Assembly: GCA_020637755.1 (NCBI GenBank)
Contig: JACKJW010000009.1
Span: 36,413 to 100,412, forward strand
Length of the DNA stretch: 64,000 nt
Source: Brucellaceae bacterium
GTDB lineage: Bacteria; Pseudomonadota; Alphaproteobacteria; Rhizobiales; Rhizobiaceae
Reading direction: 5' to 3'
The notes beneath the pieces were generated by a model. The model was not told where the DNA came from and did no database searches. It worked only from the letters and a program-made list of their open reading frames with translations. The stretch's first letter is position 1. Each line of letters begins with the position of its first letter. Below are positions 58,017 through 64,000 of this stretch, in pieces. Made by a program: the position numbers and the translations under genes.

Positions 58017-58064
58017 GTTTGGAAAAATTCCAATAAATCAACAGTTTGGAAAAATTCTAAACTG
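58017..58064. promoter_or_regulatory. Tandem Irr-type iron control elements (ICE-like)
   Basis: Two palindromes 27 bp apart share AGTTTGGAAAAATTC. Box 1 (58017-58037) has TTGGAA-AAA-TTCCAA; box 2 (58044-58064) has AGTTTGGAA-AAA-TTCTAAACT. The Irr consensus in Rhizobiales is close to TTTAGAA-N3-TTCTAAA, so box 2 differs at one position. They lie 112 nt before the SLAC1-type gene and 438 nt before irpA; either or both may be controlled. Confidence 0.55.
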
Positions 58065-58175
58065 GAGCGCCCGCCGTGCCGGGCCATAGGGAAACCGAAA
58101 AACTTTCCGGTGACAAACCGTAATTATATCATTATATGAAAACATATGTACTTTTCAGGCAGCGAGGACCACATC

Positions 58176-59159
58176 GTGAGCGACAACGCCATGCAAGCCC
58201 CGGCGCAAGCCCATTCAAGGCTGGAGCACTTCCCCATAGGGCTGTTTGCCATCGTAATGGGTCTGGCCGGACTGACACTGGCCACCTTGCGTCTGGAGCA
58301 TGCGGCGGGTGCCGGCCGTATCCTCAGCCCATGGGCGCTCGGCCTCACCATCGCCGTCTTCCTCTTCCTGCTTGCCGCCTACGCCGCCAAGGCGCTGCGC
58401 TTTCCCGCCGCCGTCAAGGCCGACTGGAATCACCCGGTGAAGATTGCCTTCTTCCCCGCCATCTCCATCGGCATGCTCCTGATTTCAACGGCCATGGTGC
58501 CGCTGATGCCCGCTGTTGCGGGTATCGTCTGGGGTCTTGGCGCAGTGCTGCATCTGGCCGGAACCCTTGCCGTCGTCTCCAGCTGGATTGGTCACCGCAA
58601 GTGGGAAACGGTGCAGATGTCGCCCGCATGGTTCATCCCCGCCGTCGGCAACGTCATTGTGCCCGTTGCCGGGGCGCGGCTTGGCTACACGGAAATCTCC
58701 TGGTTCTTCTTCACCACCGGAATTCTGTTCTGGATGATCCTGCTGACGCTGGTGTTCAACCGGCTGATCTTCCACGCCCCGCTGCCTGAGCGGCTTTATC
58801 CCACGCTGATGATCCTCGTCGCGCCGCCCGCTGTCTGCTTCGTCGCCTGGCACGAACTGACCGGCGATCTCAACCCCTTCGCCCGCGTCCTCTACTACGG
58901 AGCTGTTCTCTTCGCCCTCGTGGTGGCCGCGCAGATCGGCAAGCTGGTGCGCCTGCCCTTCGTCATATCCTGGTGGGCCTATTCCTTCCCGGTCGCCGCA
59001 CTGACGATTGCCACCTTCCTTTACGGCGAGGCGAGCGGGAAGCCCGGCTTCATCACCGCAGGCTATGCGCTCTATGCGGTGCTGGCCGCCGTGATTGCCA
59101 TGCTGATCATGCGCACGCTGTCAGCCGCCGCGCGCGGCCTCATCTGCCAGCCCGAGTAA
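58176..59159 (+). CDS. SLAC1/TehA-family anion channel-like membrane protein
   Basis: 327 residues from the GTG at 58176, which follows GAGGA at good spacing; an ATG at 58146 would add ten residues without a ribosome binding site. About ten hydrophobic helices, opening HFPIGLFAIVMGLAGLTLATLR, a typical tellurite-resistance/dicarboxylate transporter (TDT) start. Transported ion unknown. Its last 20 nt overlap the convergent flavoprotein gene. The iron-box-like palindromes lie just upstream. Confidence 0.85.
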   Translation: MSDNAMQAPAQAHSRLEHFPIGLFAIVMGLAGLTLATLRLEHAAGAGRILSPWALGLTIAVFLFLLAAYAAKALRFPAAVKADWNHPVKIAFFPAISIGMLLISTAMVPLMPAVAGIVWGLGAVLHLAGTLAVVSSWIGHRKWETVQMSPAWFIPAVGNVIVPVAGARLGYTEISWFFFTTGILFWMILLTLVFNRLIFHAPLPERLYPTLMILVAPPAVCFVAWHELTGDLNPFARVLYYGAVLFALVVAAQIGKLVRLPFVISWWAYSFPVAALTIATFLYGEASGKPGFITAGYALYAVLAAVIAMLIMRTLSAAARGLICQPE

Positions 59160-60393
59160 CCGCCGTCCCGGCCTTGGCCAGATGTGCCATCATGCCCGCT
59201 GCGGCATGACGCCCGGTCGCCAGACAGGCGGTCAGCAGGTAGCCACCGGTCGGCGCTTCCCAGTCCAGCATCTCGCCAGCCGCGAAAACGCCTGGCAGCG
59301 CGCGCAGCATCAGCCCGTCGTCCAGCGCTGCACGCCGGATACCGCCTGTCGTGGAAATCGCCTCGGCAATCGGGCGCGGTGCGATCACACGGATCGGCAC
59401 CGCCTTGACGATGGCGGCAAGTGCTTCTGGCTGCAATCCCGCGGCTTCCGGCACAGCCTCGCGCACCAGCGCCGCCTTGACGCCGGACAACCCGGCCCCC
59501 TTGCGCAACCGGTTGGAGAGGCTCGCCTTGGCTGGCTGGCGCGCAAGGTCGCGCGCGATCCGCGCCTGGTCCCGCCCAGGCTGGAGGTCAATACCCAGCA
59601 CGGCCTCGCCACCAGTCTCCAGCCGGTCGCGCAAGGCAGCCGAATGGGCATAGACCAGACTGCCTTCGATCCCGGAGGCACTGACGACAAACTCGCCCGG
59701 CACCGCGCCTGCATCCGACGTGGCCGTAACGCCCTTCACCGGCGCACCGGCAAAGCGTTCAGAAAAATGCCCACTCCACGCCACGTCGAACCCGCAATTG
59801 GCAGGCTTCAGCGGGGCAACCCCAACGCCGGCGGCCTCCAGCAGGTCCGTCCACCCGCCATCCGACCCGAGCCGCGGCCAGCTTGCCCCGCCAAGTGCCA
59901 GCAGGCAGGCATCGAAGTCCGCCCGCGTCATGCTGCCCTCCGGCGGATTGAAGGAGAGAACGGGGCGCCCATCTTGCGAGGCGATGCCAGTGAGCCGGTG
60001 GCGCTTGAACAGTTGCACGCCCTGCGCCTCCAGCCGCGCAAGCCAGGCGCGCAGCAGCGGCGAGGCTTTCATCGCTTTCGGAAAGATACGGCCTGACGAG
60101 CCGGTAAAACAGTCCGCACCCAGCCCGTTCGCCCAGGCGACGGTCTCGCGTGGTCCGAACGCTTCCAGCATGGGCCGCAGCCAGTCATGGGCCGCACCGT
60201 ACCGGGCCGCAAAGCGCTCCGGCGGCTCCGAGTGGGTAAGGTTCAGACCGGTCTTGCCCGCCAGCAGCAACTTGCGCCCGAGCGATGGCATCGCATCAAA
60301 AAGGCTGACCGCATGACCGTGAGACGAGAGAACCTCGGCCGCCATCAGCCCGGCCGGGCCGCCGCCGATGATCGCCATGTTTGCCCGTGCCAT
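59140..60393 (-). CDS. TIGR03862-type NAD(P)/FAD-dependent flavoprotein
   Basis: 417 residues of the HI0933/BaiN-like flavoprotein family. The N-terminal FAD fold is MAIIGGGPAGLMAAEVL, followed by GRKLLLAGKTGLNLTHS, the family hallmark, and near the C-terminus TTGGI and PGVFAAGEMLDWEAPTGGY. The physiological substrate is unknown. Transcribed toward the SLAC1-type gene, overlapping it tail to tail by 20 nt. Confidence 0.87.
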   Translation of the reverse strand: MARANMAIIGGGPAGLMAAEVLSSHGHAVSLFDAMPSLGRKLLLAGKTGLNLTHSEPPERFAARYGAAHDWLRPMLEAFGPRETVAWANGLGADCFTGSSGRIFPKAMKASPLLRAWLARLEAQGVQLFKRHRLTGIASQDGRPVLSFNPPEGSMTRADFDACLLALGGASWPRLGSDGGWTDLLEAAGVGVAPLKPANCGFDVAWSGHFSERFAGAPVKGVTATSDAGAVPGEFVVSASGIEGSLVYAHSAALRDRLETGGEAVLGIDLQPGRDQARIARDLARQPAKASLSNRLRKGAGLSGVKAALVREAVPEAAGLQPEALAAIVKAVPIRVIAPRPIAEAISTTGGIRRAALDDGLMLRALPGVFAAGEMLDWEAPTGGYLLTACLATGRHAAAGMMAHLAKAGTAVTRAGR

Positions 60394-60469
60394 GTTCCGC
60401 TGCCCGTGATTGCGCCTCTCGCAACCCCGTCATGGCCCGGCTTGCGCAGGCTTGCAAGCTTGCAGCCGG

Positions 60470-61132
60470 TCAGGCTGGGCGGCGGAGAACCCCGAGCCGG
60501 GCATAGTCGCGATAGAGGCTTTGAAAATGCATGGTGCCCTTGAAGCCCTGCGCCGCTTCGCGCATCACGGCTTCCAGTTCCGCGCGTGGCGCGACATGAA
60601 ACCTTGCGAGCCAGCCCCGCAGCAGGACGCGGAACCAGACGGGCAGACGGTCCTGCTGGCCGAAATCGACCACATGAAGCGAACCACCCGGTTTCAGCGC
60701 AGTCGCCGCCTGGCGGACGGCTTCCGGCCACTCCGGAATCATCGAAACGGCATAGGAAATGAAGATGCGATCAAACCCGTTGATACCAAAGGCTCCTTCC
60801 GGGTCGAGCGCGGCAGCGTCGCCCACGGCGAGGCGCGCGCGGTCTCCCACTCCTGCCTGATCCAGCTTGCCTTCCGCCGTCTTGAGCATCTCGGCCGAAA
60901 TGTCGATGCCGTAGAATTGCGCGCCGGGATAGCGGCGGGCAGCCGCAATCAGGTTTCGGCCCGTGCCGCAACCGATCTCCAGCACATTGCCACCCGGCGG
61001 AACGGCCAATCCTTCGAGCATTTCGTCACGGCCAAGCAGGTAGAACTTGCGGGTCGCATCATAGATATGGCGCTGATGACGATAGATGCCATCCATCAGA
61101 ACGGCATGGCGGGCACCGGAAATCCCGTCCAT
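60470..61132 (-). CDS. btaB: BtaB-type SAM-dependent N-methyltransferase for betaine lipid
   Basis: 220-residue class I methyltransferase with SAM motif VLEIGCGTGRNLI. Its gene begins one base after the btaA-type stop. In Rhodobacter and Sinorhizobium BtaB methylates diacylglyceryl homoserine three times to give the betaine lipid DGTS. The assignment relies on this adjacency; sequence alone gives only a lipid-type methyltransferase. Confidence 0.88.
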   Translation of the reverse strand: MDGISGARHAVLMDGIYRHQRHIYDATRKFYLLGRDEMLEGLAVPPGGNVLEIGCGTGRNLIAAARRYPGAQFYGIDISAEMLKTAEGKLDQAGVGDRARLAVGDAAALDPEGAFGINGFDRIFISYAVSMIPEWPEAVRQAATALKPGGSLHVVDFGQQDRLPVWFRVLLRGWLARFHVAPRAELEAVMREAAQGFKGTMHFQSLYRDYARLGVLRRPA

Positions 61133-61133
61133 C

Positions 61134-62366
61134 TCATTCGCCTTTCACATAGAGGTGGAAGCCGCCATAGATGGCCGAGCGGTCGCGTGCATTCAGCTCC
61201 CGCGAGCGCCGTTCCTCATATCGCCATCGCGACAGCAGGGCATCATCCACCCGGCCGGGCAGCACGCTCGGCCCGGCAGCGGTGCGGAAGATGACACGCG
61301 CGCCGGGTGCTGCCGTCCGGGAGATCTCTCCCCAAAGCTCGTTCAGCTGGCGGTCGGTCATCCAGTCCTGCGCGTCGAGCAGGACATAGACGTCGCGCGA
61401 GGAGGCTGGCAGAACGCGCAAGTGGTCAGTGAAACTCTCGTTGATCACCGTCACCCGGCCCGCATTGGCCTTGAGCGCAGCGAAGTGCCGGGCATCAAGG
61501 TAGGGCGGCAGCGAGGCATTGGCGCTGCGTTGGTAGCCCCGCCCGAAGGCCTGCCAGGCGAAGTAGTTGTCGGCAAGCGCAAACCCGCAGGCAAGCTTGC
61601 GCGTGCGCTCGCGCAGCACCTCCGCCATGTCGCCATCCGGTCCGGCCAGCGCCTCATATTGGGCTGGCGGGATGCCGAGGCCGAACAGCGAGGCACGGCG
61701 CGACGTCAGGAATTGCACCAGCGGCCGGTCGAACAGCGGTGACAGCTCCTCCTCGAAAAAGCGGCGCTGATCACGCACTGTCGCGCATTCGGTGAGCTTG
61801 CGCGGGTCAACGCCGTGCAACCTTGCCAGCAAATGCCCGGCCTTGATGAAGCGGCCAAGCAGGCCCAAACGATGGAAACCGCGCGCAAACATGGAAATTC
61901 GCCGCCGTCCGGTGAGCGACCGTCTTTCCCACCAGTCCCGGCTTTGCGCATCCAGATGCGGCGCCAGGAAACGGTCATAGGCGATCACGTTGACCGGATT
62001 GTCCGCTTCGCCGAAGAAACGCAGGAAATCGCCATGGCCGGGAAGGTGGCGCGCCGCCGCAAGCTTCAAGCGGCCAAGCGCCACATGGGCAGGCGACAGG
62101 TCCACCGCGGTGATCGAGGCCGGACCGGCCGTCAGATAGGACATCACATTGCAGGAGCCAGACGCGATGCACACCATGCGGTCGGAGGCACCGATGGCAA
62201 GCGCTTCCATGTCCACCACCGGATCCTCCCATATCTGGGGATAGACGAGCCCCTGGAAGGCGCGCGAGAAGATGCGCTCCAGGATGCCGTCCAGCGTGTA
62301 GGCGGGGTTCTGGTGGACGGCCTGGCCAAGCCGCTTGCCGACGGTGAGCGTGGCACCCTGTGTCAT
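61134..62366 (-). CDS. btaA: BtaA: SAM-diacylglycerol 3-amino-3-carboxypropyltransferase
   Basis: 410-residue DUF3419-family protein. Characteristic segments are GLVYPQIWEDPVVDMEAL and the SAM-binding IASGSCNVMSYLTAGPASITAVDLSP. It moves the aminocarboxypropyl group of SAM to diacylglycerol, the first step of DGTS synthesis. It lies between the plcP-like gene (37-nt gap) and btaB, so diacylglycerol from phospholipid breakdown can feed it directly. Confidence 0.92.
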   Translation of the reverse strand: MTQGATLTVGKRLGQAVHQNPAYTLDGILERIFSRAFQGLVYPQIWEDPVVDMEALAIGASDRMVCIASGSCNVMSYLTAGPASITAVDLSPAHVALGRLKLAAARHLPGHGDFLRFFGEADNPVNVIAYDRFLAPHLDAQSRDWWERRSLTGRRRISMFARGFHRLGLLGRFIKAGHLLARLHGVDPRKLTECATVRDQRRFFEEELSPLFDRPLVQFLTSRRASLFGLGIPPAQYEALAGPDGDMAEVLRERTRKLACGFALADNYFAWQAFGRGYQRSANASLPPYLDARHFAALKANAGRVTVINESFTDHLRVLPASSRDVYVLLDAQDWMTDRQLNELWGEISRTAAPGARVIFRTAAGPSVLPGRVDDALLSRWRYEERRSRELNARDRSAIYGGFHLYVKGE

Positions 62367-62403
62367 GGAATGTCTCCGGAAGCTAGAGCGTACGCGTTTC
62401 TGA

Positions 62404-63225
62404 TCAGGCAGCTTGCTGCGCTGGACCGGGAAGGCGCGCGGTCCCGATGCGGCTGGCTAGCGCGCGCACACGTTCACGCGTGATTGCGGACCAGTCGATG
62501 ATCTCCAGCCGGCCGTCATGGTGCTCGACGATGGCCGTACAGCTTTCCACCCAGTCGCCGGTGTTGAGATAGTGCACGGTGCCGATCATCTCGTCGGCCG
62601 CATGGTGGATGTGACCGCAGACAATGCCGTCGGCCCCCTCCTTGCGTGCCTCCTCGGCGAGTACGGCCTCGAAGTCCCCGATATAATTGACCGCGCGCTT
62701 CACTTTCAGCTTCGCCCACTTGGAAATGGACCAATACTGGAAGCCGAACAGGCGGCGGGCACGGTTCAGCCATTTGTTGGCCCACATCGCCATCCCGTAG
62801 GCGCCGTCGCCCAAATGCGCCAGCCACTTGTGGTTCATCACCACCATGTCGAACTGGTCACCGTGGATGATCAGGAGGCGTTCGCCTGCTGCCGTTACGT
62901 GAAGGTCGCGGTCGCGCACCACGATGCCGCCGAAATGGATGCCCTGCCAGTCACGCAGCACTTCGTCGTGGTTGCCCGGAACATAGATGATCTCTGCCCC
63001 GGCCCGGCCCTGGCGCAGCAGCTTCTGCACCACGTCATTGTGGACCTGCGGCCAGTAGAAGCCCTTCCGCTTCATGCGCCAGCAATCGACGATATCGCCG
63101 ACGAGATAGATCTTTTCCGCCTCGTGCTCGCGCAGGAAATCCACCAGCATCTGCGCCTGGCAGTCAGGCGTTCCCAGATGAACGTCGGATAGGAAGAGGG
63201 TGCGGTACTTGGCCGGCTTGGTCAT
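62404..63225 (-). CDS. plcP: PlcP-type metallophosphoesterase phospholipase C
   Basis: 273 residues of the calcineurin-like metallophosphoesterase superfamily. Metal-binding motifs: FLSDVHLG, VGDIVDCW, PGNHDE, IIHGDQFD and GHIHHAA. The sequence resembles UDP-diacylglucosamine hydrolase (LpxH), the usual misannotation of PlcP, the phosphate-starvation phospholipase C of S. meliloti that releases diacylglycerol from phosphatidylcholine. Position ahead of btaA-btaB behind a PHO-box-like site favours PlcP over LpxH. No signal peptide; acts at the inner face. Confidence 0.83.
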   Translation of the reverse strand: MTKPAKYRTLFLSDVHLGTPDCQAQMLVDFLREHEAEKIYLVGDIVDCWRMKRKGFYWPQVHNDVVQKLLRQGRAGAEIIYVPGNHDEVLRDWQGIHFGGIVVRDRDLHVTAAGERLLIIHGDQFDMVVMNHKWLAHLGDGAYGMAMWANKWLNRARRLFGFQYWSISKWAKLKVKRAVNYIGDFEAVLAEEARKEGADGIVCGHIHHAADEMIGTVHYLNTGDWVESCTAIVEHHDGRLEIIDWSAITRERVRALASRIGTARLPGPAQQAA

Positions 63226-63274
63226 GGCTGCGGTCCGTCTGGATCATGTGTCCCGCGCCTTAGAGCCGATTTGC

Positions 63275-63292
63275 ATTTCAGCCATGTGACAG
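63275..63292 (-). promoter_or_regulatory. PHO-box-like site upstream of plcP-btaA-btaB
   Basis: On the minus strand CTGTCAC-ATGG-CTGAAAT, 11 of 14 positions matching the PhoB half-site pair CTGTCAT-N4-CTGTCAT, 50 nt upstream of the plcP start. Confidence 0.6.
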
Positions 63293-63337
63293 TTGCAGCC
63301 CCACCGGTCCGGCCTGCGCACCCCGGCAGACAAACGA

Positions 63338-63364
63338 AAAGGGCGGTCACCGGGACCGCCCTTT
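63338..63364 (-). terminator. Terminator of the substrate-binding protein gene
   Basis: Perfect 11-bp stem AAAGGGCGGTC / GACCGCCCTTT with a 5-nt loop, followed on the minus strand by TTCGTTTG, 22 nt after the stop. Confidence 0.88.
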
Positions 63365-63385
63365 CCTGGGTCGCCGGTCAGGCAA

Positions 63386-64000
63386 TCACTTCAGCGCGGC
63401 GTCAGTGATTTCGTGCGTCCAGGCGCCTTCCGGCTCCTTGGAAATGACCGGATCCGAGCCACCGCTCATCAGCGCCTTGACGGTGCGCTCATAATCGGCC
63501 GGATCAAGCGCGCCGTTGGAACCGGCGGTCAGCTTGGCGATCTCGCCCATCATGCGCTTCTGGTGCATTTCGGTCTGGGCGCCGGTCGCATCGTTTTCCA
63601 GCACGATCCCGGCAGCCTCATCCGGATTGGCCTCGGCATACTTCCAGCCCTTCATCGAGGCGCGCACGAAGCGAACCATCTTGTCCTTGAAGGCCGCATC
63701 CTTGAGGCTGTCCTCCAGCACATAGATGCCGTCCTCCAGCGTGGCAACGCCTTCATCCTGGTACTTGAAGACAACCAGCTCTTCCGGCTTCATCCCGGCA
63801 TCGATGATCTGCCAGTACTCGTTATAGGTCATCGTCGACACGCAATCGGCCTGCTTCTGCAGGATCGGGTCGACGTTGAAGCCCTGCTTGAGCACCGTCA
63901 CGCCATCCGGCGAACCGTCGGTCTTGTAGCCGAGCTTGTTCATCCAGTTGAGGAACGGATACTCGTTGCCGCCGAACCAGACGCCCAGCGTCTTGCCCTT
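63386..64000 (-). CDS. NMT1/THI5-type ABC transporter substrate-binding protein (truncated by the window edge)
   Basis: The C-terminal 204 residues are visible; the frame continues past the right edge (KGKTLGVWFGGNEYPFLNW leads into MNKLGY). Typical segments GFNVDPILQKQADCVSTMTYNEY and the pattern GKTLGVW match periplasmic binding proteins for pyrimidine precursors of thiamine or related small molecules. The ligand cannot be fixed without the rest. The apparent start at 63943 is internal. Confidence 0.88.
   Translation of the reverse strand, partial: KGKTLGVWFGGNEYPFLNWMNKLGYKTDGSPDGVTVLKQGFNVDPILQKQADCVSTMTYNEYWQIIDAGMKPEELVVFKYQDEGVATLEDGIYVLEDSLKDAAFKDKMVRFVRASMKGWKYAEANPDEAAGIVLENDATGAQTEMHQKRMMGEIAKLTAGSNGALDPADYERTVKALMSGGSDPVISKEPEGAWTHEITDAALK

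Overview
This window looks like a chromosomal segment of a high-GC alphaproteobacterium, most likely a member of the Hyphomicrobiales (Rhizobiales). The evidence is gene content: the 7Fe ferredoxin / S4 RNA-binding protein / SUV3-like helicase block, phaA-phaB divergent from phaR, the LivHMGF operon with its small downstream membrane gene, a plcP-btaA-btaB lipid-remodelling operon, and candidate Irr-type iron boxes and a PHO box. No rRNA, tRNA, insertion sequence or CRISPR array was seen. Species cannot be named from the sequence.

Layout. 1-4,600: fdxA, an S4-domain protein, a SUV3-like helicase and a small secreted protein, all on the minus strand. 4,600-7,600: polyhydroxybutyrate synthesis (phaB, phaA) with divergent phaR. 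8,000-10,740: a small membrane protein, rpmF, mtgA and a polyprenyl synthase. 10,890-16,230: two tandem hybrid histidine kinases with different sensor domains but a shared, almost identical 1,745-bp signalling module. 16,230-20,500: lytic transglycosylase, ispG, 3-hydroxybutyrate dehydrogenase and a patatin. 20,500-28,360: a TetR regulator, a two-subunit molybdenum hydroxylase and an RND efflux pair. 28,390-30,370: an NAD(P)-binding protein and a divergent LysR regulator. 30,370-34,300: a GntR-controlled trans-4-hydroxyproline catabolic cluster. 34,600-40,940: a complete branched-chain amino acid ABC transporter, whose LivG carries an unusual C-terminal helix-hairpin-helix extension. 41,100-49,390: pyruvate carboxylase, a lipoprotein, a DUF2975/XRE pair, a glutathione S-transferase, mmsA and a LysR regulator.

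49,390-51,745 is the most striking part. A 719-residue Cas9-family protein has all predicted RuvC and HNH catalytic residues and a Cas9-like C-terminus, but a recognition lobe reduced to about 125 residues. It has no cas1, cas2 or CRISPR array anywhere in the window. Its 196-nt upstream region is rich in stem-loops, one of which covers the ribosome binding site. It looks like a compact solitary Cas9 that may use a linked structured RNA or an array elsewhere, or may have been exapted.

51,870-64,000: a second GST; an iron-linked operon (irpA-type imelysin, di-heme oxidoreductase, second imelysin, DUF1513 protein); tandem Irr-box-like palindromes near a SLAC1-type channel gene; a flavoprotein; the plcP-btaA-btaB operon with a PHO-box-like site, for replacing phospholipid with betaine lipid under phosphate limitation; and a truncated NMT1/THI5-type substrate-binding protein at the right edge.
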